Assembly (NCBI GenBank): GCA_001314805.1 | Contig: LJSY01000019.1 | Span: 6,767-68,087, forward strand | DNA: 61,321 nt | DNA from: Rhodobacteraceae bacterium HLUCCO18 | GTDB lineage: Bacteria > Pseudomonadota > Alphaproteobacteria > Rhodobacterales > Rhodobacteraceae | Direction: 5' to 3' | In this document: positions 37,184-46,342 of the stretch, piece after piece | How the letters are laid out: every line of letters begins with the position of its first letter | How positions within the stretch are numbered: the first letter of the stretch is position 1 | The notes under the pieces: model-generated | Databases searched by the model: none | Told to the model about the DNA's origin: nothing | What the model saw: the letters and a program-made list of their open reading frames with translations, nothing else | Program-made: the position numbers and the translations under genes

Positions 37184-37669
37184 ATGACCAACCAGACCCG
37201 CAGCGTCGAGAACCTTCAGAAGGCTCTGGCCATGGAGATGACGGCGATCCACCAGTATCTGCTGCACGCCCATGTCATCGAGGACTGGGGCCTCGACGCG
37301 CTGGCCGAGAAAATGCGCGAAGAGATGAACGAGGAGCTTGGCCATGCGGGTCGCTTCATCGACCGCATCCTCTATCTCCAGGGCGATCCCGTGATCGAAG
37401 CCGCCAAGCCGCCCAAGCGGGCCGAGGCGCTGGGCGATCTCTTCGCCGCCGATCTGGAGGAGGAAAAGGGCGCCATCGCCTTCTACGCCGAAGCCGCCAA
37501 GGCGGCCGACGAGGATCGCGATATCGGCACCCGGGTGCTGTTCGAGGAAATCCTGATGGACGAGGAAGGCCACAAGGACTGGCTGGCGCAGCAGTTGTCG
37601 CTGCTCGAGCGCATGGGCGAGCCGACCTTCATGCTCAAGAACATGAGCGACGGCGCCGGGGGCGCGTGA
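37184..37669 (+). CDS. Bacterioferritin-like iron protein lacking the heme methionine
   Basis: This 161-residue four-helix protein has a ferritin di-iron set: Glu in ALAMEMTAIHQY, Glu and His in NEELGHAGRF, Glu in DLEEEKGAIAFY, and Glu/His in DEEGHKDW. In classical bacterioferritin the helix-B motif reads E-M-K-H-A and the Met binds heme; here the equivalent is E-L-G-H-A, so heme binding is probably lost. It should oxidise and store iron or consume peroxide. AGGAGA precedes the ATG. It follows the exported helical protein by one base and ends a four-gene run from the phasin. Confidence 0.88.
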   Translation: MTNQTRSVENLQKALAMEMTAIHQYLLHAHVIEDWGLDALAEKMREEMNEELGHAGRFIDRILYLQGDPVIEAAKPPKRAEALGDLFAADLEEEKGAIAFYAEAAKAADEDRDIGTRVLFEEILMDEEGHKDWLAQQLSLLERMGEPTFMLKNMSDGAGGA

Positions 37670-37730
37670 CCGCGCGCCCTGCCCCCATCCGCACCGCCAG
37701 CCACGGACGCGGGTCACGACAGAGGATGCC

Positions 37731-38336
37731 ATGAGCCGCCAGGACATGCCCGATACATCCCCGCAGGAGATCCGCCGCCTCAAGCTGTGGCTGTGGGTCG
37801 CGGGGCTGGCGAGCATCGCGCTGGGTGCCATCGGGATCGCCTCGCCCTTCGTGCTGACGCTGACGGCGGAACTTCTGTTCGGGGCGATGCTGGCGGTGCT
37901 CGGGGCGGTGCAGATCGTCCGCGGCCTCTTCGGCGGCGATGTCGGGCCGCGCTGGTGGACGGTGCTTTTCGGCACGGTCTCGCTGGCGGGCGGCGCGGTG
38001 CTGTTGCTCTACCCGTTGCAGGGCGTCGTGGTGCTGACCGCCGTGCTGGCGACCTATTTCCTGATCGGAGGCGTCCTCAAGCTCTATGCCGCCTGGAGGA
38101 TGCGACCGGCGGGGCGGGTCGCGCCGGGCCTTTTCGGGGTCCGGGGGCGCGGCTGGCTTGCGGCCGCGGGCGCGCTGTCGCTGGTGCTGGGCGTGGTGCT
38201 GGCCGTCGGTCTGCCGCAAACGGCGGCCTGGGCGCTCGGGCTCCTGCTGGGCATCGACCTGCTGTTCCTGGGCGCCTCGGAAATCGCGCTGGCCCTGGGC
38301 CTGAACGGACACCGAGAGATGGGGGGCGAAGCATGA
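37731..38336 (+). CDS. HdeD-family membrane protein (DUF308)
   Basis: This 201-residue protein has six membrane helices in three repeats, each with a G-x-x-x-x-x-P kink (ALGAIGIASPFV, LAGGAVLLLYPLQ, VLGVVLAVGLPQ), the HdeD pattern. HdeD is linked to acid and high-density stress in enterobacteria; its molecular action is unknown. It overlaps the next gene by four bases (ATGA). It follows the bacterioferritin gene after 61 bases and is probably part of the same stress transcription unit. Confidence 0.85.
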   Translation: MSRQDMPDTSPQEIRRLKLWLWVAGLASIALGAIGIASPFVLTLTAELLFGAMLAVLGAVQIVRGLFGGDVGPRWWTVLFGTVSLAGGAVLLLYPLQGVVVLTAVLATYFLIGGVLKLYAAWRMRPAGRVAPGLFGVRGRGWLAAAGALSLVLGVVLAVGLPQTAAWALGLLLGIDLLFLGASEIALALGLNGHREMGGEA

Positions 38337-38707
38337 TCACGATCGAACATGACAGGGACCGCGACAGGATCGTGGTGCGTGCCTCGGGCGTGCTGTCGGC
38401 CCGGGATTACGACCATGCCATCCCCGAGATCGAGCATGCCATGGAGCTTTCCCGAGGGCCGCTGCGGGTGATGCTCCGGCTCGAGGACTTCCGGGGATGG
38501 GAGATGGGCGCGCTCTGGCGCGAGCTGCGATTCGATCTCGGGCACCGTGGCGATTTCGGGCGCATCGCCGTCATCGGCGAAACCGATCTGGAAGACTGGG
38601 GAACGACGTTGGCGGCCCCCTTCGCGAAGGCCGAAATGCAATTCTTCCCGACAAGCCGCGAGGCCGAGGCGGACGACTGGCTGTCCGAAGCGGGGGCGGC
38701 CGCGTAA
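38333..38707 (+). CDS. SpoIIAA-like STAS-fold protein
   Basis: This 124-residue protein matches SpoIIAA-like (STAS) proteins: IVVRASGVLSARDYDHAIPEIE, then VMLRLEDFRGWEMGALWREL and a final F-F-P-x-x-x-x-x-EADDWL segment. These are thought to bind lipids or act in membrane stress, and are common beside HdeD-like genes. It is translationally coupled to the HdeD gene. No phosphorylatable-serine anti-sigma-antagonist motif is obvious. Confidence 0.85.
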   Translation: MITIEHDRDRDRIVVRASGVLSARDYDHAIPEIEHAMELSRGPLRVMLRLEDFRGWEMGALWRELRFDLGHRGDFGRIAVIGETDLEDWGTTLAAPFAKAEMQFFPTSREAEADDWLSEAGAAA

Positions 38708-38832
38708 TGCCCGAACCCCGCGCAGCGGTCTCGGGCGGATCTGTTCGTCCGTCGGTCTTGCGGTCTCGGCAGGTTGCACCCGACAGCCGGCGGCCATCTC
38801 TTGAACGATCCCGCGAACACCCCTACCCCTTG

Positions 38833-39006
38833 ATGCAAACGCAGTCCCGTCAGGCACGGGTGACGCAGACAGGCATGCCCGCCGCCTCCATGCCCGCCGC
38901 CTCCATGCCCGCCGCCTCCATGCCCGGGGCCGCGCCAGGGCGCGGACGGCCCGGGGTCGCGCCGGGGCGCGGACGGCCCGTGATCGGACAACCGGCGACG
39001 AGGTAG
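38833..39006 (+). CDS. Possible repetitive 57-residue peptide (low confidence)
   Basis: An open frame of 57 codons reads through two tandem repeat arrays. It contains three MPAAS units followed by two copies of a nine-residue PG-(A/V)-APGRGR unit, and ends at a TAG six bases before the P-type ATPase start. No ribosome site is visible and the composition is extreme, so it may be a spacer. The opposite strand is also open through the repeats. Confidence 0.25.
   Translation: MQTQSRQARVTQTGMPAASMPAASMPAASMPGAAPGRGRPGVAPGRGRPVIGQPATR
38875..38919. repeat. 15-bp tandem repeat, three copies
   Basis: The unit ATGCCCGCCGCCTCC is repeated three times without change (38875-38889, 38890-38904, 38905-38919). 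It lies in the 305-base stretch between the SpoIIAA-like gene and the P-type ATPase gene, and keeps a plus-strand frame open as MPAAS repeats. Perfect identity suggests recent expansion by slippage. Confidence 0.9.
38926..38979. repeat. 27-bp tandem repeat, two copies
   Basis: Two 27-base units (38926-38952 and 38953-38979) differ at two positions and share the core GCGCGGACGGCCC. They directly follow the 15-base array, 34 bases before the P-type ATPase start. Strong hairpins are possible in the transcript. This stretch otherwise contains no recognisable gene or promoter. Confidence 0.88.
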
Positions 39007-39012
39007 GCAAGC

Positions 39013-41757
<2,745 letters not shown>

Positions 41758-41758
41758 C

Positions 41759-41772
41759 TTTACCGAGGTAAA
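41759..41772 (+). promoter_or_regulatory. TTWAC-N4-GTWAA site upstream of dodecin
   Basis: TTTAC-CGAG-GTAAA followed by TGC is a perfect palindromic match in the half-sites. It begins one base after the stop codon of the P-type ATPase and lies 86 bases before the dodecin ATG, so dodecin is probably a separate unit despite tight packing. Confidence 0.75.
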
Positions 41773-41858
41773 TGCAGGCCTCCCACCGCTCCTTCAGGTT
41801 GGCACGTGCTGCGCCGGGGCCCCCCTCGCCAGCAGGAACCGAAGGAAGGAGACCAACC

Positions 41859-42074
41859 ATGTCGATGCTCAAGGTTATCGAAGTTCTCGCGGAATCCCCG
41901 GACAGCTTCGACGCTGCCGCGGCCGCGGCCGTGACGAAAGCCTCCGAGTCCGTGCGGAACATCAAGTCCGTCTACATCAAGGAAATGAACGCCGCGGTCA
42001 GCGACGGGAAGATCACGAGCTACCGCGTGAATGCCAAGATCACCTTCCTGCTCGACGATCAGGCCACGACCTGA
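41859..42074 (+). CDS. Dodecin-like flavin-binding protein
   Basis: This 71-residue protein fits dodecin: a small beta-alpha-beta-beta unit that assembles into a hollow 12-mer storing flavin. VIEVLAESPDSFDAAAAAAV and IKSVYIKEMNAAVSDGKI match the family, although the flavin-stacking tryptophan of archaeal dodecins is not present (VRNIKSVYIKE), so flavin binding may be altered. AAGGAAGGAGA precedes the ATG. A GC-rich hairpin follows the gene. Control of flavin storage in a low-respiration regulon would make sense. Confidence 0.85.
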   Translation: MSMLKVIEVLAESPDSFDAAAAAAVTKASESVRNIKSVYIKEMNAAVSDGKITSYRVNAKITFLLDDQATT

Positions 42075-42128
42075 GGCGGGACAGGGCCCGAGACATCCAC
42101 GGCAGGCGGGTGACCCGTCCGTTGCCTT

Positions 42129-42170
42129 GCGCCCCGCGCCCGCCGGCCTTGCGGGCCGGGCGCGGGGCGC
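42129..42170 (+). terminator. GC-rich hairpin after dodecin
   Basis: A perfect 14-bp stem, GCGCCCCGCGCCCG (42129-42142) against 42157-42170, closes a 14-base loop that can itself pair partly. No T-run follows, so it may act as a Rho-assisted or pause-type terminator, or stabilise the dodecin transcript. It lies in the 208-base gap before the DUF305 gene. Confidence 0.6.
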
Positions 42171-42282
42171 GGGCACGGGCAAGGGCACGGGGCGCGTCGG
42201 GCCACCATGCCGGGCGAACCTGCCGAGCCAACCGGCCCGTCGGGTGGCGCATGGCCCGCCTGCCGAACAGGGAGCAACCGAC

Positions 42283-42750
42283 ATGAGCTATCTCAGATTC
42301 GCGGCGATGATCGCGACCTCGACCGTGGCCATGTACGGGATGATGTATCTCAACACCTACATCCTCGATCACGTCTACTGGAGCCAGACACGCGCGTGGA
42401 TGGCGCTTTACATGGGCGCGGGCATGGCGATCATCATGCTGGCCTACATGCTGTCGATGTATTCCAGCCGCGCGGTGAACATAGCGATCTTCGTCGGGGC
42501 GGCGGCGATCTTCGCGGGTTCCGTCTACATGCTGCGCAGCCAGCGCATGGTGGATGACGTGGCGTGGATGCAGGCCATGATCCCGCACCATTCCATCGCC
42601 ATCCTGACCAGCGAACGCGCGCGGATCACCGATCCGCGGGTCCGCGAACTGGCAGACGAGATCATCGACACGCAGCGCCGCGAGATCGCGCTCATGCAGG
42701 ACCTGATCGGCGATCTCGAGGGACAGCGCGAGGGTCAGTCAGCGCCATAG
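42283..42750 (+). CDS. DUF305-family membrane protein
   Basis: This 155-residue protein has three membrane helices (FAAMIATSTVAMYGMMYL, ALYMGAGMAIIMLAYMLSMY, IAIFVGAAAIFAGSVYML) followed by a DUF305 helical domain with MIPHHSIAILTSERA, whose His-His pair and nearby acids bind metals such as copper in related proteins. The ATG at 42283 follows AGGGAG. The last 16 bases overlap the end of the convergent host-attachment-family gene. A role in metal or redox stress at the membrane is inferred from the family. Confidence 0.85.
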   Translation: MSYLRFAAMIATSTVAMYGMMYLNTYILDHVYWSQTRAWMALYMGAGMAIIMLAYMLSMYSSRAVNIAIFVGAAAIFAGSVYMLRSQRMVDDVAWMQAMIPHHSIAILTSERARITDPRVRELADEIIDTQRREIALMQDLIGDLEGQREGQSAP

Positions 42751-43214
42751 GCGGTGATCGACGCCTCCATCTTGTCAAGCGGCAGGTTCGTGAGATCCTT
42801 GTCGATCTCGGCGACGATCCTGGCCTTGAGGCTCGCGTCACAGGCGCTGCGGAATTCTCCGAGCGAGCGGGGATCGGCAATCACGACGAGCCTGTCGAAG
42901 CGCCCCGCGGCCGCCAGCTGTCCCAGCTTTTCCGCGACATGCTTGGCAAAGCGCGCCTCCTCGACGCGATGCCAGTCGGTTTCTTCCATCGCGCTGGTCC
43001 CCCAGGCCGCGACATTGCCGCTGCCGCCGAGGTCGCGCTTGGCGTCGTGCTGGCGGCCGGGCCGATCGGTCGAAAGCTCCCGCGCGGGCGCGTTGGGGCT
43101 GTTTTCCTGGTCGATCACCTCGAGATGCAGGAAGTCTCGGTCGCCCTTGTTGTGAAGAAGCAGGTATTTCTCGCCGTCTGCGACGACGACCCATGTGCCA
43201 TGATCCAGTTTCAC
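42735..43214 (-). CDS. Host attachment-family protein (eRF1-like fold)
   Basis: This 159-residue protein resembles the Host_attach/baeRF family: TWVVVADGEKYLLLHN at the N-terminus, an acidic variable middle, then EARFAKHVAEKLGQLAAAGRFDRLVVIADPRSLGEFR. The first member was implicated in Agrobacterium attachment to plants, but the fold resembles eRF1 domain 2 and a ribosome-related stress role is suspected. The proximity to a ribosome hibernation factor on the other strand fits that. It is divergent from the HPF gene, with two TTWAC-like sites between. Confidence 0.82.
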   Translation of the reverse strand: MKLDHGTWVVVADGEKYLLLHNKGDRDFLHLEVIDQENSPNAPARELSTDRPGRQHDAKRDLGGSGNVAAWGTSAMEETDWHRVEEARFAKHVAEKLGQLAAAGRFDRLVVIADPRSLGEFRSACDASLKARIVAEIDKDLTNLPLDKMEASITAYGAD

Positions 43215-43279
43215 GGACGTTTTTCCTTTCCGGTCAGAAGCGCTACCCGACGGCGTTTCCGCAGGTCGGCCAGCGCGCT

Positions 43280-43293
43280 TTACCGACGGTTAG
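43280..43293 (-). promoter_or_regulatory. Degenerate TTWAC-type site upstream of the host-attachment-family gene
   Basis: Read on the minus strand it is CTAAC-CGTC-GGTAA, with one mismatch in each half-site, followed by AGC. It lies 65 bases before the ATG at 43214, the same spacing as the better sites. It is weak by itself and is listed because of position. Confidence 0.3.
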
Positions 43294-43314
43294 CCACCGG
43301 AAAGCCGTCGCGCC

Positions 43315-43328
43315 TTAACACATGCTAA
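43315..43328 (+). promoter_or_regulatory. TTWAC-N4-GTWAA site upstream of the HPF-like gene
   Basis: TTAAC-ACAT-GCTAA has one mismatch. It lies 96 bases before the HPF ATG. It is embedded in a longer inverted repeat, GCGCCTTA (43311-43318 region) against TAAGGCGC, which could also fold in RNA if transcription started upstream. Confidence 0.55.
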
Positions 43329-43424
43329 GGCGCGGCCGGGACCGGGACGGGCATGCTGGTTGTCGGAGGGAGCCGGAGTTCCCTGCCCCTGCGAGCCACA
43401 GCGAGAGGCGAAAAGAGACGTCAG

Positions 43425-44018
43425 ATGCAGACCCCCATCGAAATCGCGTTCCGACATGTCGAGCCAAGCGACGAGATCAAGGACCTTGTCCACGAAAAGG
43501 CCGCGCAGCTGGAAACCTTCTACGACGGGATCACCAGTTGCCATGTCTATATCCGCGCGCCGCACCAGAGCCAGCGCAAGGGCAATCTCTACGAGGTCAC
43601 GGTCGAGGTACGCGTGCCCGGACAGGAGCTTGTCGTGCGCCACGATCAGAACGACGTGGCAGAACACGAACACCTGCGCGTCGCCGTCCGCGATGCCTTT
43701 GCCGCCATGGCGACCGAGCTGAAACGCTGGAAGGACCAGATCAAGGGTGAGGTCAAGACCCATGACGGACCGCTTCAGGGCAAGATCGTCGAGATCCGCC
43801 ACGACGAGGATTTCGGCCAGATCATCGCGACCGACAACCGCCTGATCTATTTCCACCGCAACAGCGTCACCGACGGCAGTTTCGACGATCTGCAGCCGCG
43901 CGACCCCGTCGAGCTTGTCGTGCAGACCGGCGAAAGCGCCATCGGTCCGCAGGCCAGCACCGTGCGCCGGATCGGCACGATGGAATTCGATCCCGCGACG
44001 AAACCGAGCCGGCGATGA
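43425..44018 (+). CDS. Ribosome hibernation factor with C-terminal cold-shock domain
   Basis: This 197-residue protein fuses two modules. Residues 1-105 match HPF/RaiA (IEIAFRHVEPSDEIKDLV, AQLETFYDGITSCHVYI, and the NDVAEHEHLRVAVRDAF helix), which binds the 30S decoding centre in resting cells. Residues 125-195 resemble a cold-shock/OB domain (GKIVEIRHDEDFGQII, LIYFHRNSV). The usual long-HPF dimerisation tail is absent, so the OB domain may take its place. The ATG at 43425 follows AAAAGAGA. It is coupled by ATGA to the disulfide oxidoreductase gene. Confidence 0.9.
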   Translation: MQTPIEIAFRHVEPSDEIKDLVHEKAAQLETFYDGITSCHVYIRAPHQSQRKGNLYEVTVEVRVPGQELVVRHDQNDVAEHEHLRVAVRDAFAAMATELKRWKDQIKGEVKTHDGPLQGKIVEIRHDEDFGQIIATDNRLIYFHRNSVTDGSFDDLQPRDPVELVVQTGESAIGPQASTVRRIGTMEFDPATKPSRR

Positions 44019-45499
44019 GCGCGGACGCGCCCGCTGCAACGGAAAGCCCCGCCACGGAAATCGACGTCGCGATCATCGGCGCGGGCACCGCCGGGCTCTC
44101 GGCACGCTCCGAGGTCGCGAAGGTGACTGACAGCTACCGGGTATTCGACCCCGGCCCCCATGGCACCAGTTGCGCGCGGGTGGCGTGCATGCCGTCCAAG
44201 GCGCTTTTGCAATCGGCCCATGACTTTCACCGCAGGCACGATTTCGAGGCGCTGGGGATCGTGGGCGGCGCGGGACTGCGGATCGACTCGGGCCGGGTGC
44301 TCCAGGAGACACGCAAATTGCGCGACGTCCTTGTCGATGAAGTCCTCGGCGGCATGTCCGACTGGCGCGACACGCATCTCGTGGCGCATGCCCCGGTATT
44401 CGAGACCGGTGCCGTGCTGCGGGCTGGTGACGCGTGGTTCCGTCCCCGGACCACGATCGTCACGACCGGATCGCGCCCCGTGGTGCCGCCGGGGTGGCGC
44501 GAGCGGTTCGGGGCCCGACTCCTGACCTCGGACGATATCTTCGAGCTGCGGCATCTGCCGCGCCGCATGGCCGTGATCGGGCTCGGGCCCGTCGGGTTGG
44601 AGCTTGGGCAGGCGCTGGCCCGCCTCGGCGTCGAGGTCACCGGTTTCGACCCCGCGCACTCGATCGGCGGGCTGACCGACCCCGGGCTCCTGCCCCGCCT
44701 GCGCGAAGCGCTTTCGGCGGAGATGACCATCGTCAACGCCGAGGCGGAGCTCGTCGAAAAGGTCGGACACGCCATCACGATGCAATGGGCCAACGATGAA
44801 ACGGAGGGCGAAACGGAGGTCGATCTGCTGCTCGTCGCAATGGGACGGCGGCCCAATATCGACGGTCTGGGGCTCGATCTGGCGGGTGTCACTCTGCGGA
44901 AGGACGGGCGGGCCGATCTGCCCGAGGGGCGGCTCAACCCGCCGGGTGCGCGGGTCTATTTCGCGGGGGATGCGGGGCTCGGTCCCGGTCTGCTGCACGA
45001 GGCCTCGGACGAAGGCCGTGTCGCGGGGTATTTCGCGGCGCGCGGCGAAGACGCCGTTTTCGACCGCCGCACGCCCCTGCGGATGGTGTTCTGCGAACCG
45101 CAGATCGCGCTGGTCGGGGCGACGTGGGACACGCTGCAGGACCGCACGGACGAGATCGCCACGGGACAGGCCTCATTCGACGAGGCCGGGCGCACCATGC
45201 TGCAACGCGGACAGGGCGGCGCGATCCGCATCTATGCCGAGAAAAGCAGCGCGCGCATCCTTGGCGCGGCGATCGCGGCGCCCGAGGCCGAGCATCTGGC
45301 GCATCTGCTGGCCCATGCCATCGGACAGGGCAAGGACCTGCGGGACCTGTTGCGGATGCCCGCCTACCACCCCACCCACGAAGAGGTGCTGCGCCGCGCG
45401 ATGCGGGCGGCGCTGGCGGAGTGCGCGGTCGACGTGCCCGAACTGGAGGCGATCCGTTGTGAGGATACGCCTGTTGACTGCGACGCGGTCGGGACCTGA
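44015..45499 (+). CDS. Pyridine nucleotide-disulfide oxidoreductase (dihydrolipoamide dehydrogenase-like)
   Basis: This 494-residue class I flavoprotein has the FAD site AIIGAGTAGLSA, the NAD(P)H site AVIGLGPVGLELGQAL and YFAGDAGLGPG. The redox motif is SCARVACMPSK: the C-x4-C pair is kept but the usual G-G-T-C-L-N-V-G-C is replaced, so the substrate may not be lipoamide. The C-terminal AYHPTHEE supplies the His-Glu pair. Its ATG overlaps the HPF stop. No lipoyl-enzyme partners are nearby. A stress-linked thiol or quinone reductase is plausible. Confidence 0.88.
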   Translation: MSADAPAATESPATEIDVAIIGAGTAGLSARSEVAKVTDSYRVFDPGPHGTSCARVACMPSKALLQSAHDFHRRHDFEALGIVGGAGLRIDSGRVLQETRKLRDVLVDEVLGGMSDWRDTHLVAHAPVFETGAVLRAGDAWFRPRTTIVTTGSRPVVPPGWRERFGARLLTSDDIFELRHLPRRMAVIGLGPVGLELGQALARLGVEVTGFDPAHSIGGLTDPGLLPRLREALSAEMTIVNAEAELVEKVGHAITMQWANDETEGETEVDLLLVAMGRRPNIDGLGLDLAGVTLRKDGRADLPEGRLNPPGARVYFAGDAGLGPGLLHEASDEGRVAGYFAARGEDAVFDRRTPLRMVFCEPQIALVGATWDTLQDRTDEIATGQASFDEAGRTMLQRGQGGAIRIYAEKSSARILGAAIAAPEAEHLAHLLAHAIGQGKDLRDLLRMPAYHPTHEEVLRRAMRAALAECAVDVPELEAIRCEDTPVDCDAVGT

Positions 45500-45532
45500 C
45501 CCGGCGCGCCCTGGGGCACACCGGGCCGTCAG
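45496..45532. terminator. Bidirectional hairpin between converging genes
   Basis: CTGA-CCCGG (45496-45504) can pair with CCGGG (45521-45525) and TCAG (45529-45532), giving a stem with a small bulge between the converging oxidoreductase and Hsp20 genes. It lacks a T-run on either strand and is supported mainly by position. Confidence 0.4.
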
Positions 45533-45538
45533 GCCGCC

Positions 45539-46096
45539 TCAGGTTCCCGCCTTCACCTTGATCTTGCGGGCTGGGTGCTGCGCCTCCGGCGTCTTGGGCA
45601 GGCGCACCGTGAGCACGCCGTTGCGGAACGTGGCGTCGATCTTGTCCTGATCGATGCCTTCGGGCAAGGCGATGCGCCGCGCGAAACTGCCAAAGCGTCG
45701 TTCCGAGACATATCGCTCGCCGTCCTCGTCGCCCTCCTCGAGGACTTCCTTCTTTTCGCCGCTGATGATCAGCATGCTGTCGGTGACCTGAACGTCGATG
45801 TCGTCTTCGGACAGTCCGGGCAGGTCGGCGACGAGTTTGACCTCGTTTTCCTTGTCGATCACGTCAAGGGAAGGGATGCCGAGCGATGGGGCGACGTCCA
45901 GCCCGCGCGGCGCAGCGCCGCGCGCGCGGCGCCGATGCATGGGCCAGCCGCTCCAACCGGTCCTGAAGAAGTCGTCGAACAGATCGTCGACCTCGTTGCG
46001 GAGCATCCAGAACGGCGTCAGGGCCCTGTCGTCGTCGGTGGAACCTTTGCCGCTCTGTCCCGTCCGTGCCGGGGTCTGCGCTTCGGTATCGGTCAT
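45539..46096 (-). CDS. Hsp20/alpha-crystallin-family small heat-shock protein
   Basis: This 185-residue holdase has the alpha-crystallin domain in residues about 75-175 (VIDKENEVKLVADLPGLSED, MLIISGEKKE, GSFARRIALPEGID, ATFRNGVLTVRLPK) and the C-terminal KIKVK anchor. The N-terminus is acidic and then basic (MHRRRARGAAPR). GGAGGAAA precedes the ATG. It is divergent from the glycosyltransferase gene; a TTWAC-type site lies in the 246-base region between, 160 bases from this start. It prevents aggregation of unfolded proteins without ATP, apt for energy-starved cells. Confidence 0.92.
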   Translation of the reverse strand: MTDTEAQTPARTGQSGKGSTDDDRALTPFWMLRNEVDDLFDDFFRTGWSGWPMHRRRARGAAPRGLDVAPSLGIPSLDVIDKENEVKLVADLPGLSEDDIDVQVTDSMLIISGEKKEVLEEGDEDGERYVSERRFGSFARRIALPEGIDQDKIDATFRNGVLTVRLPKTPEAQHPARKIKVKAGT

Positions 46097-46256
46097 TGTT
46101 TCCTCCGGTTTGCGCTGTTTGCGATGGGTGGGTGTGGAAAGCGGCAGGCCGGGGAACCGGGACCTGCCGCGCCGCTGCCGGGCATTGGGACAAGCCGGGG
46201 GACAAGCCGGCACCGCAGCGGCGACATCCATAATCGGGCAACGCGCCTCGGGCGCA

Positions 46257-46270
46257 TTAGCGCCGGTTAA
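46257..46270 (+). promoter_or_regulatory. TTWAC-N4-GTWAA site between Hsp20 and glycosyltransferase
   Basis: TTAGC-GCCG-GTTAA followed by TGC has one mismatch in the left half-site. It is 72 bases before the TTG start of the glycosyltransferase and 160 bases from the Hsp20 ATG. Confidence 0.6.
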
Positions 46271-46342
46271 TGCCGGGCCGCGTCGTTCGTCCGACGCTCG
46301 TCGCTCATGATCGCATTCAAACTCACAAGGGGGGTGTAGGAA

